Source: UBA2943 sp946534895 (GTDB lineage: Bacteria > Bacillota > Clostridia > Christensenellales > Aristaeellaceae). Taken from it: a stretch of DNA of 18,947 nt. Below the pieces are notes generated by a model, which was not told where the DNA came from, ran no database searches, and worked only from the letters and a program-made list of their open reading frames with translations. The position numbers and the translations under genes were made by a program. Numbering within the stretch: position 1 is the stretch's first letter; each line of letters starts with the position of its first letter. Positions 6,461 through 14,394 of this stretch are shown one piece after another. The stretch is taken from contig CAMNDE010000064.1 of assembly GCA_946534895.1 (NCBI GenBank), forward strand, positions 1-18,947. Direction: 5' to 3'.

Positions 6461-6498
6461 ATGATACCCTGATTTCTTTCCGGCAGAACATGTGCCGG
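6461..6498. promoter_or_regulatory. Divergent intergenic region with TATCAT box and a 6-bp inverted repeat
   Basis: Between the 54-aa ORF and the glycosyltransferase the minus strand has TATCAT (6466-6461), a good -10 for the small ORF with a weak -35. An inverted repeat CCGGCA/TGCCGG (6480-6485 with 6493-6498, 7-nt loop) overlaps that -35 region and precedes the glycosyltransferase ribosome binding site. It could be an operator or a short mRNA hairpin. The evidence is positional only. Confidence 0.25.
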
Positions 6499-6522
6499 AT
6501 GAAAAGGAGTAACTTTATCCAT

Positions 6523-7545
6523 ATGAAAGAAAAGCTTACGCTTTCAGACTTTTCCAAATCACAGCTACCGCTGATTTCTGTGGTGGTGCCCGTACATAAT
6601 TCCGCCCGATATCTGAAGAAAAGTGCGGAATCCATCGCTGCCCAGACATACAAGAATCTTGAAATCCTGCTGGTGGACGACGGGTCGTCCGATGAGTCCT
6701 CGGAAATTATCGAATCCATTGCCCGCCAGGATGACCGCTTCCGCACCATTCATGCGCTGAAGAGCCACGGCGTTTCCGCCGCCCGCAACAGTGCCATTCA
6801 GGCAGCCAAGGGTACATGGATCTGCTCAGCTGACAGTGATGATATCGTTCCGCCACAGGGCATTGAAACCCTGTTCCTGGCCGTGATGGAGCACGGCACG
6901 CGCATGGCCATGGGTGCCTACCGCGAGTGTCACGTCACCCAGCATATGCGCTTTACCCGCCCCGTTCCTGCCAAACCCGGCGTGTTCAATACCCCGAGAG
7001 AACTTCAGAAGTATTTCCTGACTTCCGGTGTCAACTTCAACCATATGTGGACCAAGATTTTTCACCGGGACGCTTTTGCCAGCGCGCGCTTTCCGGTGGG
7101 CATGATCTACGAGGATATTTATCTTCTGCCCCACCTGCTTGACGCTGCCGGCAGCGGTGCTGTGGTGAACCGGTTTGTCTACAATTATTATGTCCGTCTC
7201 AACTCCACTTCCACCAACGTCAATATCCGCCAGCAGATGGACGGCATTCATGCCCGCTTTGCCACGGTCAAGTACATGGAGAAGCATTATCCGGAGTTTG
7301 TGCCCCTGGCCAATGATTCCGTATTCTTCATGGGCTGCAATGTCCTGGGAAAAATCGATCACATCGGCGGACGCGAAGCCGCGCCGCAGGAATGGGATGA
7401 AACCCTGCGGCTCATGAATCTCGCCCTGGAAAACAGCTCTCCGGATAATCCGCTCAACCGTGCTGAAGCCATGGCATTGCGCGGGGATCCGAAGCTTGTT
7501 TCCAAGCTTTCCCATTTTGTGCTCAAGGCTGATAAAATGCTCTGA
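6523..7545 (+). CDS. Family 2 glycosyltransferase (GT-A fold)
   Basis: A 340-aa cytoplasmic or peripheral-membrane glycosyltransferase of the large GT2 family. It probably transfers a sugar from a nucleotide-sugar donor onto a surface polysaccharide or glycolipid acceptor. The N-terminal fold starts ISVVVPVHNSARYL (about 19-32) and is followed by ILLVDDGSSDESSE, where VDDGSSD binds the nucleotide. HGVSAARN comes next, and the metal-binding DSDD motif lies near residue 105. The C-terminal half, with an EDIY segment, is typical of the acceptor-binding region. No transmembrane helix is evident. Start 6523 is chosen since the conserved region begins soon after and AAGGAG lies about 13 nt upstream; in-frame ATGs at 6490 and 6499 are alternatives. 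It stands alone on the plus strand, and donor and acceptor are unknown. Confidence 0.85.
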   Translation: MKEKLTLSDFSKSQLPLISVVVPVHNSARYLKKSAESIAAQTYKNLEILLVDDGSSDESSEIIESIARQDDRFRTIHALKSHGVSAARNSAIQAAKGTWICSADSDDIVPPQGIETLFLAVMEHGTRMAMGAYRECHVTQHMRFTRPVPAKPGVFNTPRELQKYFLTSGVNFNHMWTKIFHRDAFASARFPVGMIYEDIYLLPHLLDAAGSGAVVNRFVYNYYVRLNSTSTNVNIRQQMDGIHARFATVKYMEKHYPEFVPLANDSVFFMGCNVLGKIDHIGGREAAPQEWDETLRLMNLALENSSPDNPLNRAEAMALRGDPKLVSKLSHFVLKADKML

Positions 7546-7589
7546 CAGCGGTATGCTGTCGGCGCCATATCGCTTCTCTGCTCAGACCC

Positions 7590-7628
7590 AAATCACCGCC
7601 GCGTGAAATTATGCGCGGCGGTGATTTT
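7590..7628. terminator. Bidirectional terminator between glycosyltransferase and hisJ-like gene
   Basis: A perfect 14-bp stem (7590-7603 with 7614-7627) surrounds a 10-nt loop. The GC-rich core is flanked by A-rich bases on the left and T-rich bases on the right, so it can stop transcription from both convergent genes (stops at 7545 and 7643). Confidence 0.85.
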
Positions 7629-7642
7629 GTATCCGTGTTTCC

Positions 7643-8452
7643 TTACAGGGCTTCCGCATACCATTGTACGCCATTTCCTTCATGACGCAGATGCCATACT
7701 TCCCGGAATCCGGCATCCCTTGCCCGCTCCCTCGCTGTATCAAATCCTCCTGTGAGATGCGCGGCATCATGGGCATCCGAGGAGATAAGAATCCTTCCGC
7801 CGAAGTCATGCAGCGCGCGCAGAAGCGACTGCCTGGGGTAAAGTTCCCTCTTTCTGCCCCGGTTGAACGCACCGCAGTTGATCTCAAAGGGCACATCTTT
7901 TCGGCAGAGCGCTTCCATGGCTTCCAGTGCCGGGTCCATATACCTCCGGTCTTCCTCGTCAAACAGACGCATGTCATCATTGAACCGCGTAATGAGATCG
8001 AAGTGCCCGACAAAGCTGCAGTCCGTCCGTTCCACCACCTGGCTTTCCAGGGCATAGTACGCACGGACCATCCGATAGGGATCTCCTCCGAAACACTGAT
8101 CTGTCAGCGCCCGGAGATTTTCCGCGGACACGTCCACACCCGTATCCAGTTCCGTCTCCACATCCAGAAAGTGAGTGGACCCGATCCGGTATTCCGCGCC
8201 TTCCAGCGTTTCCGGCCGGTAAAGCGCGTCCAGTTCCACACCCACCAGGATATCCAGCTTCTCCCGGTACTTTTCCCGGAGCCGCCGCACTTCATGCACA
8301 TAGGCAGGAAAGTCCATATGGATATCCTGATCCATATGTCCTGAAAACCCCAGAGCTTTCAGGCCCTGCCTGAGCGCTTCCCCGACCATTTCCTCCGGCG
8401 TGTTGTTTCCGTCGCACATCCGGGTATGGGTATGATAATTCGCAAGCGTCAT
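7643..8452 (-). CDS. PHP-domain histidinol-phosphatase family protein
   Basis: A 269-aa PHP-fold phosphoesterase. It would hydrolyse L-histidinol phosphate to L-histidinol in histidine synthesis, if the family name holds for this member. Metal-ligand motifs are all present: YHTHT (H7, H9), MCDG, GFSGH (H39), GVELDA (E73), STHF (H94), GHFDLI (H150) and SSDAHD (D226, H228). Length agrees with HisK/HisJ-type enzymes. No signal peptide is seen. ATG 8452 is preceded by AAGGAAGG 7 nt upstream. No other his gene is nearby, so a different small phosphoester substrate cannot be excluded. It is convergent with the glycosyltransferase and divergent from the fucosidase, and has its own promoter. Confidence 0.88.
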   Translation of the reverse strand: MTLANYHTHTRMCDGNNTPEEMVGEALRQGLKALGFSGHMDQDIHMDFPAYVHEVRRLREKYREKLDILVGVELDALYRPETLEGAEYRIGSTHFLDVETELDTGVDVSAENLRALTDQCFGGDPYRMVRAYYALESQVVERTDCSFVGHFDLITRFNDDMRLFDEEDRRYMDPALEAMEALCRKDVPFEINCGAFNRGRKRELYPRQSLLRALHDFGGRILISSDAHDAAHLTGGFDTARERARDAGFREVWHLRHEGNGVQWYAEAL

Positions 8453-8476
8453 TCCCTTACCTTCCTTTCCATACAG

Positions 8477-8505
8477 AGTGTATCAGAGGAGAATCGTCTG
8501 CACAA
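8477..8505 (-). promoter_or_regulatory. Candidate promoter for the histidinol-phosphatase gene
   Basis: Minus strand: TTGTGC (8505-8500), a 17-nt spacer, and TACACT (8482-8477), ending about 24 nt before ATG 8452. The match is moderate, with correct spacing and position. Confidence 0.4.
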
Positions 8506-8507
8506 GA

Positions 8508-8537
8508 TTGTCACGCCATGGAAGAATGTGATAAGAT
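8508..8537 (+). promoter_or_regulatory. Candidate promoter for the alpha-L-fucosidase gene
   Basis: Plus strand: TTGTCA (8508-8513), an 18-nt spacer, and TAAGAT (8532-8537), 28 nt before ATG 8566. It is back-to-back with the minus-strand promoter at 8477-8505. No obvious catabolite-response element or operator palindrome is seen in the 113-nt gap. Confidence 0.5.
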
Positions 8538-8565
8538 AGGGCCATCTGGAAGGAGGAAAACGAAT

Positions 8566-10026
8566 ATGGCCTTTGAACCAACCTTTGATTCCCTGTATGC
8601 CTATTCCTGTCCGGAATGGTTCCGCAACGCCAAGTTCGGTATCTGGGCGCACTGGGGTCCCCAGAGCGTCCCCATGTTCGGTGACTGGTATGCCCGCAAC
8701 ATGTATATCCAGGGCACGCCCCAGTATGAATACCACGTACGCCACTACGGACATCCCTCGAAATTCGGTTACAAGGACATCTGCGCCCTGTGGAAAGCAG
8801 AGCAGTTCGATCCCCACAGTCTTATGGAGAAATATGTGCGTGCCGGCGCCCGCTATTTCGTCTGCCAGGCAACGCACCATGATCATTTCTTCAATTATGA
8901 TTCCCAGGTCAACCGCATGAACAGCGTCAATGTCGGCCCGCACCGTGACATCGTTCAGGCCTGGCAGAATGAGGCCCGTCTCTTCGGGCTGCCCTTCGGC
9001 ATCACCGAGCACCTTGCCGCCTCCTTCAGCTGGTGGCGTGTCAACAAAGGCGCCGACAGCACCGGTCCCTATGCCGGCGTGCCCTATGACGGCAACGATC
9101 CCGCTTACAGGGACTTCTATCATGACAATTACGAATACGGTACAGAAAATCCCGGTGTGGCCAGGCCATGGCATACCCGGAACGAAAAGTTCCAGGCCTA
9201 CTGGCTGAAAGCCGTACAGGAAATGATTGACCGCTTTCACCCGGACCTGCTCTATTCCGACGGCGCACTGCCCTTCGGTGAGTGCTGGGAGGACGTGGTA
9301 AAGCCCATGGTGCCCAGCGAGTACGTGCCCGGCCTCAAGGCAGTGGCGCATCTGTACAACACATCCATCTCGGATCACGGGGAAAACCATGCTGTCTATC
9401 TTCAGAAAGACCGGCGTCCCGAGATCTGGAAAGTGGGTACACTGGATATTGAAAAGAGCCAGCTTCCCGGCATTTTTGAAGCGCCCTGGCATACCGATAC
9501 CTGCATCGGCAACTGGTTCTATGATGTGCACAGTCCCTACAAGTCTCCGGAACAGATCGTGGAGATGGTGGTGGATATCGCCTCGAAGAACGGAACCATG
9601 CTGCTCAACGTGCTCCAGAAGCCGGACGGCACCATTGACGAGGACGCCGAATGGATTCTGGACCGGCTCGGTGCCTGGTTCTCCGTCGCCGGCGAGGGCA
9701 TCTATGATACCCGGCCCTGGCATGTCTTCGGTGAGGGCAGCACCCGCGTCAAGATCGAAGGGTTCACGGAAAACAAAACTGACTGGGATGAAACGGATGT
9801 CCGCTTCACCTGCAAAGACGGCACGGTGTACGCCTTCCTGATGGGTGCAAAGCCCGGAACCACCGCCGTACTGCGCTCCTTTGCCGACCAGAAGGTGGAA
9901 AGCGTCCGCCTGCTCGGCGCCGGAGAGGTTCCCTTCCGTCAGGAAATGGGCGTTCTTCTCTGCCAGCTGCCCGAACAGCTGCCGCTGTTCGCGGCAAACG
10001 GCCTGGCCATCAGACTCAGGGCCTGA
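8566..10026 (+). CDS. Family GH29 alpha-L-fucosidase, cytoplasmic
   Basis: A 486-aa glycoside hydrolase that releases alpha-L-fucose from oligosaccharides with retention. The N-terminal barrel shows the GH29 signature: WFRNAKFGIWAHWGPQS (18-34), HPSKFGYKD, YFVCQATHHDHF (97-108) and FGITEH (144-149). The predicted nucleophile is Asp232 in LLYSDGALPFGE, following HPDL. Later segments TMLLNV and EGIYDTRPWHVFGEG are typical of the family before a small C-terminal beta domain. There is no signal peptide or anchor, so it should act on imported fucosylated sugars. Start 8566 is chosen because AAGGAGG lies 9 nt upstream; a longer frame from 8518 begins inside the promoter. No sugar transporter or regulator is adjacent, so it looks like a lone utilisation gene. 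The exact linkage preferred is unknown. Confidence 0.9.
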   Translation: MAFEPTFDSLYAYSCPEWFRNAKFGIWAHWGPQSVPMFGDWYARNMYIQGTPQYEYHVRHYGHPSKFGYKDICALWKAEQFDPHSLMEKYVRAGARYFVCQATHHDHFFNYDSQVNRMNSVNVGPHRDIVQAWQNEARLFGLPFGITEHLAASFSWWRVNKGADSTGPYAGVPYDGNDPAYRDFYHDNYEYGTENPGVARPWHTRNEKFQAYWLKAVQEMIDRFHPDLLYSDGALPFGECWEDVVKPMVPSEYVPGLKAVAHLYNTSISDHGENHAVYLQKDRRPEIWKVGTLDIEKSQLPGIFEAPWHTDTCIGNWFYDVHSPYKSPEQIVEMVVDIASKNGTMLLNVLQKPDGTIDEDAEWILDRLGAWFSVAGEGIYDTRPWHVFGEGSTRVKIEGFTENKTDWDETDVRFTCKDGTVYAFLMGAKPGTTAVLRSFADQKVESVRLLGAGEVPFRQEMGVLLCQLPEQLPLFAANGLAIRLRA

Positions 10027-10055
10027 CAAGCCACTCAGAAAACGTTTCAAAAGAC

Positions 10056-10098
10056 AATGCAGGCACAGCCGCCAGATTCCGGCTGTGCCTGCATTTTT
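10056..10098 (+). terminator. Rho-independent terminator after the fucosidase gene
   Basis: A perfect 15-bp stem (10056-10070 with 10081-10095) and a 10-nt loop are followed on the plus strand by T residues to 10098. It starts 30 nt past the stop. On the minus strand the stem is followed by GTCTTTTG, so it may also weakly stop transcripts from rlmA. The remaining gap to 10164 contains only an 8-bp inverted repeat ATCCGGAA/TTCCGGAT (10101-10108 with 10152-10159). Confidence 0.85.
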
Positions 10099-10164
10099 CC
10101 ATCCGGAACATGCTTTTGGGCAATGCACATTCCCTGCATATTCTCTGTTTCTTCCGGATCTGCC

Positions 10165-10989
10165 TCAGGAAAAGCGGCACACGGCCACATTCAGGTCCAA
10201 TGTTACCTCAGGCGATGCATCCTGCGCCAGTCGTTCCTTGTCCTGGTCCGAAAGATCCTGATTCAGCGGCGTCATATATACCAGGTCTTTCCAGACAGCG
10301 GCGTCCAGACGCTGCCGGCAGGTCACCCGTTCCACGCGGCACTGCCGGGTATGCTCCTGAAGCCAGGCCTCCACCGAACCCTCTTCGTACAGCGGCATGC
10401 CGCGCTTTTCCCGGATTTCCCGAAGGTATTCCCTGCCCGGATAGACTTTCACCAGAACCCCGTCCGGCTTCAGCACCCTGGCAAAGGCGGCGTAGTCCGC
10501 GGGCGTCAGTATATCCAGCACCACATCAAACACAGCACTGCCAAAAGGCAGATGCTTGATGTCACAGACCATGAACACGCCTCTGCCGCGATGAGCCGCC
10601 CGGGTGATGGCCGGCACGGAAAGATCCACGCCGGCACCCATGAGTTCCGGCCGTGAGCCAAGCAGTTCCGTGAGATACCAGCCTTCTCCGCATCCGCAGT
10701 CCAGAATCCGCCGGGCTCCCTGCGGTATATCCCGCATGATCGTTTCAAGAACCGGTCTGTAGAGGCCGGACATGTACACGCGCTCTCTTGCTTCGAACAG
10801 GGTTTCATCATAGAAACTGTCCATCTTCCGGCTCAGTAGATTCAGATAGCCCTTGCGGTTCACATTCAGGGTATGCCCCTTCCCGCAGACCAGACTGTCT
10901 CCCGACCGCTCCAGGGCTTCCCCGCACACCGGGCAGACCATGGCATTCAACCGGGCCAGTTCTGAAAAGACCCGTTCCTTTCCCGTCAT
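10165..10989 (-). CDS. rlmA: RlmA-type 23S rRNA (guanine-N1)-methyltransferase
   Basis: A 274-aa SAM-dependent enzyme that methylates N1 of a guanine in helix 35 of 23S rRNA (position 745 or 748 by E. coli numbering, depending on subfamily). The N-terminal zinc ribbon has C19, C22, C35 and H39 (CPVCG ... CGKGH), followed by the RKGYLNLL motif diagnostic of the family. A class I methyltransferase fold starts at LDCGCGEGWY (96-105). Start 10989 overlaps the stop of the preceding gene by ATGA, with GGGGAG just upstream, so translation is coupled. Some RlmA(II) homologues (TlrB) affect tylosin sensitivity; which subfamily this is cannot be told by eye. Confidence 0.87.
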   Translation of the reverse strand: MTGKERVFSELARLNAMVCPVCGEALERSGDSLVCGKGHTLNVNRKGYLNLLSRKMDSFYDETLFEARERVYMSGLYRPVLETIMRDIPQGARRILDCGCGEGWYLTELLGSRPELMGAGVDLSVPAITRAAHRGRGVFMVCDIKHLPFGSAVFDVVLDILTPADYAAFARVLKPDGVLVKVYPGREYLREIREKRGMPLYEEGSVEAWLQEHTRQCRVERVTCRQRLDAAVWKDLVYMTPLNQDLSDQDKERLAQDASPEVTLDLNVAVCRFS

Positions 10990-12308
10990 AGATTCTCCCC
11001 GCAGTCCTCCCCAAGACTCAGATGCGTTTTCCTGAGACCCTTGGGATAATGATTCTTCATGATGCCGTCGGAAATCTTGCCAAACCCGAGGCACAGCCCC
11101 TTCCAGCACGCAAGCACCCAGCCGCGTCCCTCCACATCCCGGATCACTTCACCGGCCAGATACTGCAGTGCCTGTTCATCGGTGAGCTGGATTTCAGGAA
11201 GTTCCGGCCTTTTGACCGACACAGCCCATGCATGGTCCGGCGTAAAGCGTCCGGAACGCACGCTTCCCAGGTGCAGCCCGCAGCGCAATACCTTCAGGCC
11301 CCGCAGTTCCGGACATGTCTCCAGCGATACCAGGGTATCCCCAAAGTGCTGCACCGGGCTATCAAAGGATGCAAACTCCTTCAGCAGCTTCCGGTCCTTG
11401 GCCTCCGCCTCCGGAAGTCCCGGCAGTTCCGGGCAGACATCATCGCCCGCCCTGCGGAAGCATGCCACAAACTGGCCTTCCCCGCGGAATCTGTGCGGGT
11501 AGCAGGTAAAGTGTCCCGGCGTTTCACCGACACCGGGAAGCGAGAACATCTGCATCTGAAACTCCGGAAAATGTTCCAGAAACCACGCGGCATTGTCCTC
11601 ATTTTCCAGATGATTCAGCGTACATGTGGAATACACCAGGCGCCCGCCCGGCCGCACCATACCCGCTGCAGCAGCAAGAATCTCCCGCTGCCGCTTCTGA
11701 CAGCCTTCCACGCCGCTCATGGACCATTCGCTCCGGCTTTCCGGTACACGCCGGAACATGCCTTCTCCGGAGCAGGGTGCGTCCACGAGAACGGCATCAA
11801 AAAAAGCCGGCCAGCGCCTGCCCAGCTCCGCAGGCTCTGCACTGACGACAAGGGCATTTGTGATTCCCATGCGCTCAAGATTCCCGGACAGTACCCGGGC
11901 CCGGGACGGCACGATCTCATTGGCAGCCAGCAGGCCCCGGCCTTCCATGGCCGCGGCAATCTGCGTGGACTTGCCGCCCGGTGCGGCACACAGGTCCAGG
12001 ATGCGCTCGCCCGGCTGTGGACAGAGTACGGCCGCGGGCAGCATGGCCGCGGGCTCCTGCAGATAATACAGCCCTGCCTCATGGGCGATCATGGCACCCG
12101 CGGGCGACTGCTCTTCCAGATAATACCCGTCCCGGGCATAGGGAATCCTTTCGAGTATGCCCGGGATTTTCGCATCCGTCCGACTCCTTTTTCCGCCGAA
12201 CCGCAGACCTCTTACCCGTTCTTCCTCAAGAGCGCGCAGCAACGCATCCGCCTCGTCTCCGAGCTGCTGGCGCATAAGGCTGACAAAGGCATCCGGCAAT
12301 CCTGTCAT
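10986..12308 (-). CDS. RsmF/NOL1-NOP2-Sun family rRNA cytosine-C5 methyltransferase
   Basis: A 440-aa SAM-dependent m5C methyltransferase, probably modifying a 16S rRNA cytosine. The catalytic domain has LDLCAAPGGKS (104-114) for SAM. Motif IV is DAPCSGEGMFRR (Cys179), and motif VI is YSTCTLN, whose Cys229 is the expected nucleophile. The Firmicute RsmF-type C-terminal extension is present, including LGSVRSGRFTPDHAWA, a PUA-like RNA-binding region. ATG 12308 is chosen since GGGGGA lies 7 nt upstream and it overlaps the previous stop (ATGA); the 21 codons upstream belong to the neighbouring gene. It is coupled to rlmA downstream. The target nucleotide is inferred, not shown. Confidence 0.87.
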   Translation of the reverse strand: MTGLPDAFVSLMRQQLGDEADALLRALEEERVRGLRFGGKRSRTDAKIPGILERIPYARDGYYLEEQSPAGAMIAHEAGLYYLQEPAAMLPAAVLCPQPGERILDLCAAPGGKSTQIAAAMEGRGLLAANEIVPSRARVLSGNLERMGITNALVVSAEPAELGRRWPAFFDAVLVDAPCSGEGMFRRVPESRSEWSMSGVEGCQKRQREILAAAAGMVRPGGRLVYSTCTLNHLENEDNAAWFLEHFPEFQMQMFSLPGVGETPGHFTCYPHRFRGEGQFVACFRRAGDDVCPELPGLPEAEAKDRKLLKEFASFDSPVQHFGDTLVSLETCPELRGLKVLRCGLHLGSVRSGRFTPDHAWAVSVKRPELPEIQLTDEQALQYLAGEVIRDVEGRGWVLACWKGLCLGFGKISDGIMKNHYPKGLRKTHLSLGEDCGENL

Positions 12309-12994
12309 GTTCTGTTCCCCCGACGGTGTCTTGTTCTGGGAATGGAAGCGTTCACACCGGGTTCCTTCCACTGCGGAGGGATATAGGGCTCATGAAAAGC
12401 TTCCCGCTTGTCTCCGGCCTGCATAGGTGCTTCATATCGGATACGCGGCACCCGATCATCCTCATCTGTCAGCAGTGTCAGCAGCCGCTTCCGGTTCTTT
12501 TTCGGCAGGTTCTGACTGCGGCGGCGGCGTTCCGTTACATCCGCCGGCATCTCCTCATCCTTTTCCACCTGCTCGCTCATTTCATCGCCCCAGTATCCGT
12601 CGGTGGTGAAGTCCATGTACTGAAGCTCTTCCAGCGGTTTGGCCTCCACGCCTTCCTCCACTTCATAGACGTCATCTTCCGGTGGCACATACCCCATGCG
12701 CACCTGCTCCTGCGTCTCATACAGTGAAACCGGTTTCACACCGCGACGGTGGTCACGGAGACGGCGGAAAAAGCTGATCCAGACACGGTGCGGCTGCCAT
12801 CTGAGCATGTAGACAATCCCGTCCACCACAAGGCCTGCAGCGCACATGCAGATTGCCAGCACTTTCCAGTTGGCTGCAATCCATTCCATAAGACCGCCGC
12901 TTTCCGGACTGGAAAGAGCGGTATACAGGCCGTTGGCCGCATACCGCACCCAGAAAAGAATGAAACTGATCACCGAATTGATCAGACTGTTCAC
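12305..12994 (-). CDS. Hypothetical two-TM membrane protein with long charged cytoplasmic tail
   Basis: A 229-aa protein of no family I recognise. Two hydrophobic segments (about 4-21 and 42-62) are followed by a basic patch (RRLRDHRRG). Next comes an acidic region rich in Glu and Asp (about 100-155), a basic RRRRSQNLPKKNRKR stretch, and a Pro/Arg-rich tail. The frame is open from an ATG at 13027, but that start lies inside a hairpin. GTG 12994 has a good AAAGGAG 8 nt upstream and is preferred. It sits between cdaR and rsmF, overlapping the rsmF start by 4 bp. The location suggests a link to the c-di-AMP cyclase operon, but no function can be given. Confidence 0.75.
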   Translation of the reverse strand: MNSLINSVISFILFWVRYAANGLYTALSSPESGGLMEWIAANWKVLAICMCAAGLVVDGIVYMLRWQPHRVWISFFRRLRDHRRGVKPVSLYETQEQVRMGYVPPEDDVYEVEEGVEAKPLEELQYMDFTTDGYWGDEMSEQVEKDEEMPADVTERRRRSQNLPKKNRKRLLTLLTDEDDRVPRIRYEAPMQAGDKREAFHEPYIPPQWKEPGVNASIPRTRHRRGNRT

Positions 12995-13010
12995 GGCCAA
13001 CGCTCCTTTC

Positions 13011-13041
13011 AAAAGCAGGCCTGTCACGGGGACAGGCCTGC
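13011..13041 (-). terminator. Intra-operon hairpin after cdaR (weak terminator or processing site)
   Basis: A perfect 11-bp stem GCAGGCCTGTC/GACAGGCCTGC (13015-13025 with 13031-13041) with a 5-nt loop is followed on the minus strand by only four T residues. It sits between the cdaR stop (13048) and the ribosome binding site of the next gene, so it probably lowers rather than stops downstream expression. Confidence 0.55.
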
Positions 13042-13047
13042 AGATCT

Positions 13048-14394
13048 TTACCGGGTACGAATGCTGGTGGCCACGGTGGCAGGTATGACCTGAGCCGTAT
13101 ACTCAACCGTCTCGCTGTCAGAAATAGCGCACTGGATATCCAGATTATAGTCCCCGTCCTCCAGCCCGCTGGGATCCACGGTCAGCCGGATCTGACTGGC
13201 CTTGAGATTGTCCAGCCAGTTTTTGGGACCGGTCACCTGAACGGTGGCATACCGTTCTCCAAGGGAAACGCTTCTCCCGGACTCGGAATACGCGATGTTC
13301 ACCCGCAGATCCTGGAAACTCCGGGTCGCGATGACACTGCCGATGGTGACCGCCACGGTCACGGAATCCTGGCTCACGTAGACCAGTTCCGAGGGCTTGC
13401 GCAGCTTGATGGCCTGATTGAAGCTTTCAGATTTTCCGCTCACATCGACCTGGGTCTGCGCAAAGATGTCCGACAGTTCCTGAAGCGTGTCCGAAGGCCC
13501 TGCCGCCACCACGGTTTCCGGAGAAATCGTGACAGACTTGACTTCATATCCTTCCGCAGGCGTGCCCACAAGCAGACCCACATCCGAGAAAGCCAGAGTC
13601 TTTTCCGGATAGAGTGCCTGTTCCACAATCACGCTGTCCAGCAATACAGACTCGCTGGTGACTTCGATCAGGCTTGTGTCCACGGCTCTGCCGCGGCTGT
13701 CCACCAGGGTGAAGGGCACAAGCGTCAGGATCGTTCCCTCTTCCTCCGGAAGCTCGGACAGGTCCATGACCGCTTCCGCCCGGGCCACCGTTTCCAGCAG
13801 CTCTCTCGGACCGCTGATGGCAATCAGAGGCGGGTCCAGCGTGGCGCTGGTGGCATACCAGCCTTCCGGCGGCTGGTTTACGGTTTCCAGTACCAGCGGA
13901 ATCCGGAAACGCGTGATATACTCGTCCACCGTCACTTCGGCAGAAGCCGGAATCACTTCCTGAACACTGCCGTATGCAGCGGAATTGGTCCAGACATACT
14001 TGACCGTCTGTGTGCCCGTGGAGCGCACTCTGCTCAGATCAAGGCGCACATTATAGTTGGATGCCTGTGCCGTCTGATACTGAAGCTGGGGAACACTGGC
14101 GCGCACGGTCAGTCCGGAAAGCACGCCGTCCATGGATGAGGTGACAATATAGCCGTTCCGCTTCATGGTATCCCCACCGGTAAGCGAGGCGGTTACATCC
14201 GTCAGGATTTTTTCACGGGTCAGCGTGGCATCCTGGGAAATCAGGCCTGCCCACAGACCCATGGCGAGAATCAGCGAAACAATTTTGTAGCCCAGGTTAT
14301 GCGTCAGCATGTGAAGCACACGCAGCAGCAGATCCTTCAATGATTTTCCTTTCCTTTCACTGTTCCGGACCGGAGGAGTGGTGTATTCATTCAT
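13048..14394 (-). CDS. cdaR: YbbR-domain protein CdaR, regulator of the diadenylate cyclase
   Basis: A 448-aa protein anchored by one N-terminal membrane segment (about 36-53, YKIVSLILAMGLWAGLIS) after a basic cytoplasmic start. The rest is extracytoplasmic and made of repeated YbbR beta domains, with recurring patterns such as ISPETVVAAGPSDTL, LIAISGPRELL and VQVTGPKNWL. In Firmicutes CdaR binds the membrane cyclase CdaA and modulates c-di-AMP output. Start 14394 overlaps the cdaA stop by ATGA. The usual third partner, glmM, is not found next to it here. Length is within the range for YbbR proteins with three to four domains. Confidence 0.92.
   Translation of the reverse strand: MNEYTTPPVRNSERKGKSLKDLLLRVLHMLTHNLGYKIVSLILAMGLWAGLISQDATLTREKILTDVTASLTGGDTMKRNGYIVTSSMDGVLSGLTVRASVPQLQYQTAQASNYNVRLDLSRVRSTGTQTVKYVWTNSAAYGSVQEVIPASAEVTVDEYITRFRIPLVLETVNQPPEGWYATSATLDPPLIAISGPRELLETVARAEAVMDLSELPEEEGTILTLVPFTLVDSRGRAVDTSLIEVTSESVLLDSVIVEQALYPEKTLAFSDVGLLVGTPAEGYEVKSVTISPETVVAAGPSDTLQELSDIFAQTQVDVSGKSESFNQAIKLRKPSELVYVSQDSVTVAVTIGSVIATRSFQDLRVNIAYSESGRSVSLGERYATVQVTGPKNWLDNLKASQIRLTVDPSGLEDGDYNLDIQCAISDSETVEYTAQVIPATVATSIRTR

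Noticed and set aside
8449..10128. 559-codon minus-strand open frame opposite the fucosidase
   Set aside because: The sense frame is a complete GH29 enzyme with promoter, ribosome binding site and terminator; the antisense product has no recognisable motif and runs over both flanking regulatory regions.
10101..10159. 8-bp inverted repeat ATCCGGAA/TTCCGGAT with a 43-nt spacer after rlmA
   Set aside because: It is short, distant and has no U tract on either strand, so it could be chance; the nearby 15-bp terminator explains transcription ends better.
11022..12386. 454-codon plus-strand open frame opposite the RsmF-type gene
   Set aside because: It is fully antisense to a gene with intact catalytic motifs, and no translation signals were seen.
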